From contig NZ_QBUY01000027.1 in NCBI RefSeq assembly GCF_003121405.1, positions 1-64,000 of the forward strand: a stretch of 64,000 nt of DNA. The letters run 5' to 3'. The DNA is from Paraburkholderia sp. C35. Lineage in GTDB: Bacteria > Pseudomonadota > Gammaproteobacteria > Burkholderiales > Burkholderiaceae. How positions within the stretch are numbered: position 1 is the stretch's first letter; each line of letters starts with the position of its first letter. Below the pieces are notes generated by a model that saw only the letters and a program-made list of their open reading frames with translations, was not told the DNA's origin and searched no databases. The translations under genes and the position numbers were made by a program. Positions 16,293-24,953 of the stretch are shown in pieces.

Positions 16293-17510
16293 TCAACCTT
16301 CAAGCGTTGTGCAAAAGTCACGAATAGCGTCGCATGCTCGCGCTAGCGAGTCATCGTCCAGCGCATAGGCGATGCGAATGTACGGCCCTAAGCCGAACGC
16401 GCTCCCGTGAACGGTCGCAATGCCGACCTCGTCGAGCAAGGCATTGACCACCGCTTCATCACTATCCATACGCGCGCCTGCGCGTGTCGTTTTTCCAATC
16501 AGGCCTTCGCAGGACGCGAACGCATAGAATGCACCCTGCGGAACCTGACAGTGCAGTCCCGGAGCGCGATTCAGTCGTGCAACGACCTCATCGCGACGAC
16601 GCTGGAACACTGACCGAGACTGCAGGATAAAGTCTTGTGGGCCATTCAAGGCGGCGAGTGCGGCGTGTTGCGAGATGCTCGACGCGCCCGACGTCTGCTG
16701 ACCCTGCAGCTTTTCCATGGCATCAATCAGCCATCGTGGCCCAGTGCCATAGCCGATTCGCCATCCGGTCATTGCGTACGCTTTGGAGACGCCGTTCATT
16801 GTGAGGACGCGCTCACTCAATCGCGGCTCAACTTGCGCTATCGTCGCAAACTGCAACCCGTCGAAAATCAGATGCTCGTAGATGTCATCGGACAGTACAA
16901 GTACGTCCGGATGGGCGCGCAACACTTCCGCGAGTCCCAGCAACTCGGACCGGCTATAAACAGCACCGGTTGGGTTGGACGGCGAGTTCAGAATCAGCCA
17001 CCGCGTCTTTGATGTTATGGCTGACTGCAGCGCGGCAGGTGTCAACTTGAAACCTGTGTCGGCCTTGCACGGCACCACTACAGACGTGGCGCCGCAAAGC
17101 TGAACGATTTCAGGGTAGCTGACCCAGTACGGTGCCGGGATGACAACCTCGTCGCCCTCGTTAAGCGTCGCCGCTAGCGCGTTAAAGATGACCTGCTTTC
17201 CACCGCTGCAGACGAGCGTATCCTGCCAGCGAACGGTCAGACCGTTCTCGCGTTCGAACTTTTGCGCAATTGCCTCGCGCAGTGTCCGCAAGCCGGCGAC
17301 TTGCGTGTAACGGGTCTGACCGGAGCGGATTGCTGCGATACCGGCGTCGCGCACATGCTCGGGTGTATCGAAATCGGGTTCCCCTGCGCTAAGGGAGATA
17401 ACCGAAGCGCCACTGGCACGCCGCGCAGCGACACGGTCAATCACCTTATAGGTCGCCGAGGGACGTGCCGTTGCGAGGAAACGGTTCAACTTGCCAATTT
17501 CCGTGGTCAT
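16293..17510 (-). CDS. PLP-dependent aminotransferase, class I (aspartate aminotransferase-like)
   Basis: A 405-residue fold-type I aminotransferase. The N-terminal ARPSATYKVIDRVAARRASG and SLSAGEPDFDTPEHVRDA are family marks; NSPSNPTGAVYS carries the substrate-binding Asn, SDDIYEHLIFDG the PLP-phosphate partner, and NGVSKAYAMTGWRIGY the Schiff-base lysine. It overlaps the first RraA-like gene by 4 bp, so it belongs to that operon. It would convert a 2-amino acid to a 2-oxo acid, or the reverse; coupling to RraA-type aldolases (which make or cleave pyruvate/oxaloacetate) suggests handling of a branched 4-hydroxy amino acid. The pathway is inference. Confidence 0.92.
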   Translation of the reverse strand: MTTEIGKLNRFLATARPSATYKVIDRVAARRASGASVISLSAGEPDFDTPEHVRDAGIAAIRSGQTRYTQVAGLRTLREAIAQKFERENGLTVRWQDTLVCSGGKQVIFNALAATLNEGDEVVIPAPYWVSYPEIVQLCGATSVVVPCKADTGFKLTPAALQSAITSKTRWLILNSPSNPTGAVYSRSELLGLAEVLRAHPDVLVLSDDIYEHLIFDGLQFATIAQVEPRLSERVLTMNGVSKAYAMTGWRIGYGTGPRWLIDAMEKLQGQQTSGASSISQHAALAALNGPQDFILQSRSVFQRRRDEVVARLNRAPGLHCQVPQGAFYAFASCEGLIGKTTRAGARMDSDEAVVNALLDEVGIATVHGSAFGLGPYIRIAYALDDDSLARACDAIRDFCTTLEG

Positions 17511-18151
17511 CGCGTGTCCCTCCAGCTCGTCAAACCCATTAGCTCGAGCGTGCTGCGGCCTTCGCGAAGTGCGTTCATCATGGTGGCTTCCTTGTCCGCC
17601 CGCGCCTGTCCATCGTTGATAGTGCGCAGCGCGTGCTCAGCCGGAAGGACAAGAACGCCGTCGTCGTCTGCGACGACCAGGTCACCCACCTCGACAGGCG
17701 TACCCGCAAAGCTGATGCGTTGCCCGACCGACGGTGAGCTTGCCTTGATGGTCCCTCGCATCGAGATGCCGCGAGTAAAGACCGGGAAGCGCCGGGCCAC
17801 CAACGCCACGATGTCACGGACACCACCGTCGATAATCAAACCGACGACACCTGCTGCCTCAGCTGCAACAGTCAGGACTTCGCCCCAGTAGCCCGAGATG
17901 AAACCGCCCGTCGACACCACCAGAACGCTGCCACGGGGAACACGCTCCATGGCGATGTGGATCGAGAGGTTGTCGCCCGGCGAGCATTCGAGAGGATAAG
18001 CGGGGCCAGCAATGGATGCGCCCGCCCACACAGTCCGGATATCAGAATCGACTGCGGTGGTAGATACGCCTGATGCTTCGAAGAGTGTCGAGGTACCCAG
18101 CTTCCGCGCTTGCTCGAGGATCCCTTTGTCATACGGCGTGGTCGCAACCAT
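17507..18151 (-). CDS. RraA-like aldolase/decarboxylase family protein, copy 1
   Basis: A 214-residue RraA-family protein. Family marks are GPAYPLECSPGDNLSIHIAM, GYWGEVLTVAA (residues 88-98) and the pyruvate/metal-binding IIDGGVRDIVAL with R112-D113. In the aldolase branch (4-hydroxy-4-methyl-2-oxoglutarate / 4-carboxy-4-hydroxy-2-oxoadipate aldolase) this Arg-Asp pair is catalytic, whereas RraA RNase E inhibitors lack the chemistry, so an aldolase or oxaloacetate-decarboxylase role is likelier. It overlaps the neighbouring genes on both sides. The exact substrate is unknown. Confidence 0.85.
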   Translation of the reverse strand: MVATTPYDKGILEQARKLGTSTLFEASGVSTTAVDSDIRTVWAGASIAGPAYPLECSPGDNLSIHIAMERVPRGSVLVVSTGGFISGYWGEVLTVAAEAAGVVGLIIDGGVRDIVALVARRFPVFTRGISMRGTIKASSPSVGQRISFAGTPVEVGDLVVADDDGVLVLPAEHALRTINDGQARADKEATMMNALREGRSTLELMGLTSWRDTR

Positions 18152-18831
18152 CAGTCCTTCCTTTGCAGTGTGTGGTAGCCGAGAGCCGAACGCGCCTCGC
18201 CAAGCGTCTTGCCTTTTGCGAGCTGCTCGCGAATACGCGACTCGGTTTCCTCAATCTGGCGCGCAGTCGCGGCGACTTCTCGGGCACGCCCTCGCGGAAC
18301 TACGACGACACCGTTCGCATCCGCGACAACGATGTCCCGGGATGCGACGCGTACCGTCCCGATTCCGACAGTGGAATTGACGGATTCCACCTGAACACGG
18401 TCCTTGCCGGTTCGCATGAAGCGGCCTGCAGTGAAAAGTGGGTATCCGTCACCCAACGCTTTATTGACGTCGCGACACACGCCATCAATCACCGTGCCCG
18501 CGATATCCCTCAATCCGGCATATTGCGTCATGATGTCGCCCCACACCGTGCAGTCTGTCCGGCCATCGTTGTCGATGACGACGATGTCGCCCTGCGCGAC
18601 TTCGTCGATGAAATCGCCGACGGTGCCCGGTGGCAGGCTTGCAGGAACATACTTAACCGTGAACGCGGGTCCAACGACGACCTTCGTATAGTCTGCGAGC
18701 GGAGCAATTCCGAGTGCCTGCCCGTGGATGCCCAGCTTGTCCAACGCGTCTGATACGCCTGGCGTATCAAGCCCGATGAACAGTTCGACAAGCTCTCGGT
18801 CCTCGGCACTCGCCTTCTTCGGATTCTTCAT
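18151..18831 (-). CDS. RraA-like aldolase/decarboxylase family protein, copy 2
   Basis: A 226-residue RraA-family protein, clearly diverged from its two neighbours. It has GLDTPGVSDALDKLGIHGQA at the N-terminus, VWGDIMTQYAGLRD (residues 96-109) and TVIDGVCRDVNKALG with R120-D121 intact, followed by YPLFTAGRFMRTG. Its stop shares one base with the start of copy 1. Several RraA-like proteins in one operon are unusual; they may form hetero-oligomers (the family forms trimers) or act on successive intermediates. Confidence 0.85.
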   Translation of the reverse strand: MKNPKKASAEDRELVELFIGLDTPGVSDALDKLGIHGQALGIAPLADYTKVVVGPAFTVKYVPASLPPGTVGDFIDEVAQGDIVVIDNDGRTDCTVWGDIMTQYAGLRDIAGTVIDGVCRDVNKALGDGYPLFTAGRFMRTGKDRVQVESVNSTVGIGTVRVASRDIVVADANGVVVVPRGRAREVAATARQIEETESRIREQLAKGKTLGEARSALGYHTLQRKD

Positions 18832-18852
18832 GGATAACTCCAGAGTGTGTGG

Positions 18853-19512
18853 TTATTGAGCCCGGATGGCCTCGAATTCCTTGTCGTGCATCACCTCGGC
18901 CACGGAGCGGCCCGCTCTGACCGCCGCAACCATTCCGTCCTGACGACGCACGATGCGCTCGCCAAGGTCGAGAACCTCGTCTATGCGGGCAGCAGGCACG
19001 AACACGGTGCCGCAGCGGTCGGCAATCACGAAGTCATCCTCGTGGACGGTGACGCCGGCAATCTGAACCGGCTTTCCAGCGTCGACCTGGATAACCCGGT
19101 TGCGGGCGCTAATCATCGTGACGCCGCGGCCGAACACCGGATAGCCGACGGCCTCGCTACCTTCGATGTCCCGGCTCACCCCGTCGATAATCGAGCCACG
19201 AACTTTTTTTGCGACAGCTGCATTGGCCAGGATGTCGCCCCAGCACGAAATTCCTTCGAGCCCACCGCCAATGACGAGAACGCGGTCGTCCGTCGTAACT
19301 GCATCGATAACCGGGGAGATGAGATGGACCGTCGGAGCGACGCCTGTTTTGGAGCCAAGCTGAATGGTGCTTGCGCGGCCGACAATCTTCGGACAATCCC
19401 CGAGCGGTCGAAGTCCGAAAGTGGCACCATCGATGTCCAGAAAGTCAAGAGCGTCAGAGACAGTATTTGTGTCGAGCGAGGCAAGTCGTTCGAGAGTTGA
19501 CGTGCGGGTCAT
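18853..19512 (-). CDS. RraA-like aldolase/decarboxylase family protein, copy 3
   Basis: About 219 residues from ATG 19512 (MTRTSTLERLASLDTNTVSD); the frame runs 31 codons further upstream, but that part has no family similarity. It has SCWGDILANAAVAKKV (residues 89-104) and SIIDGVSRDIEGSEAVGYPV with R114-D115 intact. The gene is first in the leftward operon and is divergent from the LysR gene at 19650, so the promoter lies in 19513-19649. The conserved Arg-Asp pair argues that all three copies are catalytically competent. Confidence 0.83.
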   Translation of the reverse strand: MTRTSTLERLASLDTNTVSDALDFLDIDGATFGLRPLGDCPKIVGRASTIQLGSKTGVAPTVHLISPVIDAVTTDDRVLVIGGGLEGISCWGDILANAAVAKKVRGSIIDGVSRDIEGSEAVGYPVFGRGVTMISARNRVIQVDAGKPVQIAGVTVHEDDFVIADRCGTVFVPAARIDEVLDLGERIVRRQDGMVAAVRAGRSVAEVMHDKEFEAIRAQ

Positions 19513-19649
19513 TAGGAAGCTCCGTTGGCAGGATGAGCCAATGGTCGACCAGCAGGGCTGATCTGTAAATTCGTAATGCGATATCTCTCTGATACGATTT
19601 ACCAATCAATAGATTTCGTCACAATTCCTCATCTCATAAGGACGCCGAC

Positions 19650-20594
19650 ATGACCACCATCGACTTTCGTCAGATTCGTCAACTCTGGATGTTCCTGGCC
19701 GTAGCAGAGGAAAAGCACTTTGGGCGAGCGGCGCAGCGACTGAACATGTCGCAGCCCCCCTTGACCGAGCAGATAAAGATTCTTGAGCAATCGCTGAAAC
19801 TGACGCTGTTCGACCGATCGAGAAGAGGCACTCAGCTAAGTGCCGCGGGTGCGGCCATCCTGCCCGCAGTGCGACAGTTCGCTGACCAGGTCGAACGTCT
19901 CGAACGCGCCGTGCGCGAGGTTGCTGCTGGACAGACTGGTGTCTTGCAGGTTGGTGCGATTACGTCAGCCATGCTGGAGACCGTGCCCGCGGTGCTTGCT
20001 GGATTAAAGCGGGATCACCCGGGCCTCGCGGTGTTCATCCGGGAGATTGACAGCGTCGAAGCAATACCGGCCCTCGAAGCCGGAGAGCTTGACGTAGCCT
20101 TCCTGAGGCTTGACGGCAAAGTGGGCCATGGAATCGCCACCCTTCCAATGGCAGAAGAGCGACTCGCCGTTGCGCTCCCGCGCGACCATCCACTATCGGA
20201 CGTTCCGAGAATTCGACTGCGGTCGCTCGCGAACGAATCTTTGGTCATGTCGTCGCGAGAGGTTAGTCCCGCATATTTTGACTTCCTGACGGCAGCTTGT
20301 CAGTCACATGGTTTTGCTCCTCGAGTTTTACATGAGGTCCGGTCGGTGATGTCACAGATTGCTTTCGTGGGATGTGGCCAGGGCGTCGCCCTTGTTCCTG
20401 CTTCGATGCGAAAGCTCGCATCGGAGAACGTCGTCGTTCGTCCGCTGAAGGAGCGCGTGATGGTCGTCACCGCTGCGCTGGCATGGAATCCCGCTCGTCA
20501 TAATCCAATGGTCGATGCGATGGTGTCTTTAGCCGAGCGTCTGCCTGCGCCTGCGCGGAAACTGCACAAACCAGACTCTTGCGATGCGCGCTGA
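19650..20594 (+). CDS. LysR-type regulator, divergent from the RraA operon
   Basis: A 314-residue LysR protein of the CatR/CbbR-like type. The DNA-binding domain reads FRQIRQLWMFLAVAEEKHFG then RAAQRLNMSQPPLTEQIKIL; the effector domain begins near TGVLQVGAITSAMLETVPAV. The shared upstream region to the divergent RraA gene (19513-19649) contains an AT-rich imperfect dyad around GCGATATCTCTCTGATACG, a plausible LysR box. It most likely controls the RraA/aminotransferase/hydrolase operon. Confidence 0.93.
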   Translation: MTTIDFRQIRQLWMFLAVAEEKHFGRAAQRLNMSQPPLTEQIKILEQSLKLTLFDRSRRGTQLSAAGAAILPAVRQFADQVERLERAVREVAAGQTGVLQVGAITSAMLETVPAVLAGLKRDHPGLAVFIREIDSVEAIPALEAGELDVAFLRLDGKVGHGIATLPMAEERLAVALPRDHPLSDVPRIRLRSLANESLVMSSREVSPAYFDFLTAACQSHGFAPRVLHEVRSVMSQIAFVGCGQGVALVPASMRKLASENVVVRPLKERVMVVTAALAWNPARHNPMVDAMVSLAERLPAPARKLHKPDSCDAR

Positions 20595-21070
20595 CTTTCC
20601 ACAGGAGATGAAGAGAAAACAACCGGAACCTGCCCCGACTGCAGCGATCATGGGCCGCCGGCTAAGGTTGTCGACTCGTTGAGACCATCTCGCGACGATC
20701 GATCGACCGTTTGCTGAGTGGAGCGTCCGACTCGACGTCCGAACGTCTGGCCGGACGGATGCCTCGTCGAGGCCGAATTCACCCATTGATCGGCCGTCGC
20801 CGCATACCCGAGCTTGGATCACCTTCCGCTCAAACGCCATTATCCCGGTAAGGCGCGGACTATCACGGCAACTCAATGGTGATGCGCACAATTGCTCTGT
20901 TCGGTCCTCTAGCATCAATGAGACGGCGAGAGCAATTGAAGCCTGAGGTCGAACGTGGTTCGCTTGCCCTATGCGGGCCGCAACGAAAAAACCGTCGAAG
21001 GAGCTACGGATCAGGCGGAACGCATAGGCGCCGCTCGATCCGGGAATTTCCCACGATGCGTCAGCGTCGA
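20595..21070. other. Non-coding stretch with degenerate sequence
   Basis: Nearly 480 bp without a credible gene. Frames are open on both strands but carry no recognisable domain and have an Arg/Ser-rich composition typical of antisense or decayed GC-rich DNA. Short words such as GACGTCCGAACGTC recur in other intergenic stretches of this window (for example near 30815-30843), suggesting relics of a shared intergenic family. Confidence 0.35.
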
Positions 21071-21367
21071 TCAGGCGGCAACCGATGTGCTGGTCACCTC
21101 GAGGGTCATCCTGGCTGTGACCTTCTTCGTAGCACACTTCTTCACGGCTGCCATGCTGGTCACAGTTCTTGCTCTTGCCAGAGCTGCAGTCCTTTTCGCC
21201 GCAGCCTCCGTCGATTTCAAGGCATCCGCGCTAGCCCGATCAATCAGAAACTTCGTTCGGTCTCGGGCGCCGCCCACCATGCGGGCGCCGGTCCATGCCA
21301 ACTCCACGTCGCACCACTTTTCGGGTCGCGACACCTGGGCGTTACGGGCCTCGTACGCGCTGGCCAC
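21071..21367 (-). CDS. Small unrecognised protein, possibly a relic
   Basis: A 98-residue frame starting with GTG 7 bp after the MHS transporter stop, in the same direction. The composition is plausible for a real protein: a basic, Ala/Lys-rich C-terminal half (ADALKSTEAAAKRTAALARA) reminiscent of helical DNA- or granule-binding tails, and third codon positions mostly G or C. No family was recognised. It could be a small tail gene of the operon, or the stub of a longer gene. Confidence 0.3.
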   Translation of the reverse strand: MASAYEARNAQVSRPEKWCDVELAWTGARMVGGARDRTKFLIDRASADALKSTEAAAKRTAALARARTVTSMAAVKKCATKKVTARMTLEVTSTSVAA

Positions 21368-21374
21368 CCGCCGC

Positions 21375-22685
21375 CTATCTTCCGCTACGCAAATACCCCT
21401 CCTTCGATGGGTCCCGCATGCATATCGCCACCACGCCTGCTATCACGCAGAGCGCCGTCACATACCAATAGAATGCCGGCTCGATGCCCACCGCTTTGAG
21501 CCACAGCGCCACATACTCCGCAGAGCCGCCGAAGATCGCATTCGCGATGGCATACGAGAGACCGACACCGAGCGCCCGGACTTCCGGCGGAAACATCTCT
21601 GCCTTAATGAGGCCGCTAATCGACGTATAGAAACTGACGATGAGGAGCGCCGCCATAACCCAGCCAAACGCCGCGTATGGACTGCTCACACTCTTTAGGG
21701 CATACATGAGCGGTACGGTACAGGTTGCTGCGAGAACACCGAACAGGATCATCGACATGCGCCGCCCGATCCGATCGGACAATGCGCCAAAGAGCGGCTG
21801 CATCAGCATGAAGACGACGAGCGCCAACGACATCACCGTGCTGGCAGACTTTGCATTCATACCCGCCGTATTCACGAGGTACTTCTGCATATACGTGGTG
21901 AAGGTATAGAACGCGAGCGAGCCGCCCGCCGTGAAGCCGATCACCGTCGCGAGGGCCCGCTTATGCATGAGCAGCCCGCGCAGTGTACCCGCGTCCTCAC
22001 GATTGCGGCTCGCCGTCGAAGACGTCTCTTCCAGTGACCGCCGCAGATAGAGCGACACCACGGCCGCTACGGCGCCAATCGCGAACGGCACGCGCCAGCC
22101 CCATGCACGCAGTTCCTGGTCAGTCAGCATCGTTTGCAGCACGATCACAACGAGCAGTGCCGCCACTTGCCCCGTAATCACCGTCACGTACTGAAACGAC
22201 GCAAAGAATCCCTTTCTGCCCGCGACGGTCACCTCGCTCATATAGGTCGCGCTTGTGCCGTATTCGCCTCCCACCGACAGTCCCTGAAAGCAGCGCGCGA
22301 CCAGCAGCAGCACGGGCGCGGCGGTCCCGATCGACGCATACGTCGGCAGCAGCGCGATCACGAGCGAACCGGTACACATCATCAGCACGGAGACAATCAT
22401 CGAATGGCGCCGCCCATAGCGGTCCGCGATACGTCCGAACATCCATCCGCCGATCGGACGCATCAGGAATCCGGTCGCGAATCCACCTGCCGTATTGAGC
22501 AACTGCGTGTTGGTATTGCCGCCTGGGAAGAACGCGTGCGCGAAGTAAATCGAACAGAACGAGTAGACGAAGAAATCGAACCACTCGACGAGGTTGCCTG
22601 ACGATGCACCCACAATAGCCTTGATGCAGCGACGTGTTTCACTGCTTCGGGTGACGACGCTCTGGCCGAACGTATCAACTGTCAT
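21375..22685 (-). CDS. MFS transporter, MHS type (alpha-ketoglutarate permease-like)
   Basis: A 436-residue inner-membrane symporter. It starts with the MHS mark IVGASSGNLVEWFDFFVYSF, has RPIGGWMFGRIADRYGRRHS in the first cytoplasmic loop, FQGLSVGGEYGTSATYMSEV, and a second-half loop GALSDRIGRRMSMI; EMFPPEVRALGVGLSYAIAN is typical of KgtP-like members. It follows the aldehyde dehydrogenase by about 107 bp in the same direction. It probably imports a dicarboxylate or amino-acid-derived acid that feeds the TPP decarboxylase/dehydrogenase module. Confidence 0.9.
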   Translation of the reverse strand: MTVDTFGQSVVTRSSETRRCIKAIVGASSGNLVEWFDFFVYSFCSIYFAHAFFPGGNTNTQLLNTAGGFATGFLMRPIGGWMFGRIADRYGRRHSMIVSVLMMCTGSLVIALLPTYASIGTAAPVLLLVARCFQGLSVGGEYGTSATYMSEVTVAGRKGFFASFQYVTVITGQVAALLVVIVLQTMLTDQELRAWGWRVPFAIGAVAAVVSLYLRRSLEETSSTASRNREDAGTLRGLLMHKRALATVIGFTAGGSLAFYTFTTYMQKYLVNTAGMNAKSASTVMSLALVVFMLMQPLFGALSDRIGRRMSMILFGVLAATCTVPLMYALKSVSSPYAAFGWVMAALLIVSFYTSISGLIKAEMFPPEVRALGVGLSYAIANAIFGGSAEYVALWLKAVGIEPAFYWYVTALCVIAGVVAICMRDPSKEGYLRSGR

Positions 22686-22792
22686 GGTGTCTCCGTGTAT
22701 GTGCCTGGGCCGGCGATCTACTGTCGCCTTCGAACGCGCTTACCGGTTGGGTCAATGTGGGACGGCCACGCGGTGCCCGTCCAGGGGGGAAG

Positions 22793-24271
22793 TTAGCGGA
22801 TCACGAATGGATTGCCTGTGGGCGCGCCTGTGTTGATCCAGACGCTCTTGGTCTGAAAAAAGTCGTTGATGGCTTCGATGCCGTTTTCACGCCCGAGCCC
22901 CGAGTCCTTGTAGCCGCCGAACGGCGACATGTAGCTCACGGCGCGATACGTATTGACCCATACGGTGCCCGACTGGATGCGCTCGGCCATGCGGAACGCG
23001 CGGCCAATGTCACTCGTCCAGACGCCCGCGCCGAGGCCGAAGCGCACGTCGTTGGCGATCTCGACCGCCTCGTCTTCGTCCCTGAAGCGGATCACCGAAA
23101 GCACCGGTCCGAACACTTCTTCCTGCGCAATGCGCATGCTGTTGCGCACGCCCGTGAAGATCGTCGGTTCGATGAACCAGCCGTTCCCGCACTCGCGGCG
23201 CACAGCGGCCTTGCCGCCAAGCTCGAGCGTCGCCCCCTCTTCGCGGGCGATATCGATGTAGCTGAGCACCTTGTCGTATTGCGGCCGCGTCGTGATAGGG
23301 CCGATCTGTGTGTCCTTCTGCATTGGATCGCCCATACGCGCGGATTCGGCGAGTTGCACCACGCGATGCACGAACGCGTCGTGGATGCTGTCCTGCACCA
23401 GCAGCCGCGAGCCCGCGATGCACGTCTGCCCGGTCGCCGCGAAAATGCCGGCAACTGCGCCGTTCACAGCATCGTCGAGATTCGCATCGGCGAATACGAT
23501 GTTCGGCGACTTGCCGCCCAGTTCCAGGCTCACATGCTTGAAGTCGCGCGCCGCCTGCTCGTTGATCCGCCTCCCCGTTGCATTCGCCCCTGTGAACGTG
23601 ATCTTTCTTACCAGAGGATGCGACACGAGCGGTGCGCCGACCTCGTTGCCAAAACCGGTCACCACATTCACGACGCCCGGCGGGAAACCGACCTCCTTAA
23701 ACAGTCGCGCAAACGCCAGCGTCGAAGCCGACGTGAATTCGGACGGCTTGATGACGACCGTGCAACCCGCAGCCAGCGCAGGCGCGAGCTTCCAGGCGAG
23801 CAACATCAGGGGCGAATTCCACGGCGTGATGATGGCCACTTCGCCAAGCGGTTCGTGCCGCGTGTAGTTGAAGTACCCCTTCTTGTCGAGCGGGATGACG
23901 CTGCCCTGGATCTTGTCGGCGAGGCCGCCGTAATAGCGGAACCATTGGGGCAGGTAACCCAGTTGCGCATGCATCTCCGAATACAGCTTGCCGTTGTCGC
24001 GCACTTCAATCGAAGCGAGACATTCGGCCTCTTCAGCGAGACGATCGCCGAGACGATGCAGCAGCAATCCGCGCGCACTCGCACTGAGGGCTGGCCATGC
24101 ACCCGTCGTGAATGCTCGCTGCGCGGCCTGCACGGCGCGCTCCACGTCGGGTGCGCCACCGCGCGCAACCTGCGCCCAAGGCTCACCCGTGAACGGATTG
24201 TCGCTGGTGAACCATTCACCCGATGCAGGCTCGCACTGCGTTGCGTCGATATAAAGACGATAGCGTTCCAT
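22793..24271 (-). CDS. NAD(P)-dependent aldehyde dehydrogenase
   Basis: A 492-residue ALDH-superfamily enzyme, full length. The active site is intact: N152 (ITPWNSP), K175 (VIKPSE), general base E250 (LELGGKSPN) and nucleophile C284 (GQTCIAGSR), with EEVFGPVLSV and PFGGYKDSGLGREN near the C-terminus. It oxidises an aldehyde to a carboxylate in the cytoplasm. Placed 91 bp downstream of a split TPP decarboxylase, it most likely oxidises the aldehyde made by that enzyme. Non-acylating type, so the product should be a free acid. Confidence 0.93.
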   Translation of the reverse strand: MERYRLYIDATQCEPASGEWFTSDNPFTGEPWAQVARGGAPDVERAVQAAQRAFTTGAWPALSASARGLLLHRLGDRLAEEAECLASIEVRDNGKLYSEMHAQLGYLPQWFRYYGGLADKIQGSVIPLDKKGYFNYTRHEPLGEVAIITPWNSPLMLLAWKLAPALAAGCTVVIKPSEFTSASTLAFARLFKEVGFPPGVVNVVTGFGNEVGAPLVSHPLVRKITFTGANATGRRINEQAARDFKHVSLELGGKSPNIVFADANLDDAVNGAVAGIFAATGQTCIAGSRLLVQDSIHDAFVHRVVQLAESARMGDPMQKDTQIGPITTRPQYDKVLSYIDIAREEGATLELGGKAAVRRECGNGWFIEPTIFTGVRNSMRIAQEEVFGPVLSVIRFRDEDEAVEIANDVRFGLGAGVWTSDIGRAFRMAERIQSGTVWVNTYRAVSYMSPFGGYKDSGLGRENGIEAINDFFQTKSVWINTGAPTGNPFVIR

Positions 24272-24362
24272 CAGAATCTCTTCACGATAATGCCGGCTTG
24301 ATCGATTCCCGCGATGAGAGCAAGCGTGTCAGCACGCTTCGGTACGGGGGATGACACGGATC

Positions 24363-24953
24363 TCAAAACGGCGCGTAGCCGAGCGCCGCCCGGAAGCGGT
24401 TCTTGACGTACACGCCATCGCGCGGCGGAAGCGCGCGCGGCGGCTCGTCGGGCCGGATGAAAACCTGCGCGAGCGTCGGGCCGCCCTTCGCGCGCGCTCG
24501 CGCGGCGACGGCGGACACGCCATCCAGATCGGTCACCGCGAACGCGTCCTGAATGCCGAATCCTTTGGCGACGGCGACCAGGTCTGTGCCGAGACTCGTG
24601 TGACTGCGCTGCATACCCGTCTCGCCGAAATGTCCGTTGTCGAGCACAACGATCGTGAGGTTCTTCGGCTGCTTGACGGCGATGGTGCCGAGACTGCCGA
24701 TACCCATCAGTTGCTCGCCGTCGCCCGTGACAACGATCACAGGCTTGTCCTGTTGCGCGAGCGCGAGGCCGAGGCCCAGCGACGCCGCGCAGCCCATGGC
24801 GCCCCACAGATAGAAGTGCTGGTCGCGATCGCCGGAGGCGAACACGTCATAGGAGGCCGACCCAAGCCCCGTCACGACAAGCGCATGAGGCACCGACTCC
24901 AGCAGGCTCGCGACGAATTCACGACGATCGACCGCGTTGTTTGGCTTCGACAT
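24363..24953 (-). CDS. TPP-dependent 2-oxoacid decarboxylase, TPP-binding (PP) subunit
   Basis: About 196 residues carrying the pyrophosphate-binding half of a split thiamine-diphosphate enzyme, like the ComE subunit of sulfopyruvate decarboxylase or the C-terminal half of phosphonopyruvate decarboxylase. Marks are HFYLWGAMGCAASLGLGLAL, the TPP motif GDGE (77-80) with N106 about 27 residues on (VVLDNGHFGETG), and GFGIQDAF. The start ATG overlaps the stop of the partner gene as TAATG, so both are made from one mRNA. A longer upstream frame exists but lacks family sequence. Confidence 0.88.
   Translation of the reverse strand: MSKPNNAVDRREFVASLLESVPHALVVTGLGSASYDVFASGDRDQHFYLWGAMGCAASLGLGLALAQQDKPVIVVTGDGEQLMGIGSLGTIAVKQPKNLTIVVLDNGHFGETGMQRSHTSLGTDLVAVAKGFGIQDAFAVTDLDGVSAVAARARAKGGPTLAQVFIRPDEPPRALPPRDGVYVKNRFRAALGYAPF

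Noticed and set aside
20529..21137. A 202-codon minus-strand frame overlapping the end of a LysR gene
   Set aside because: Overlaps a firm gene, has no ribosome-binding site of note and no domain.
22757..24301. A 514-codon open frame on the plus strand
   Set aside because: It is antisense to the aldehyde dehydrogenase, which has every catalytic residue. The frame's protein is His/Arg/Asp-rich without any domain, as expected for an antisense frame in GC-rich DNA.
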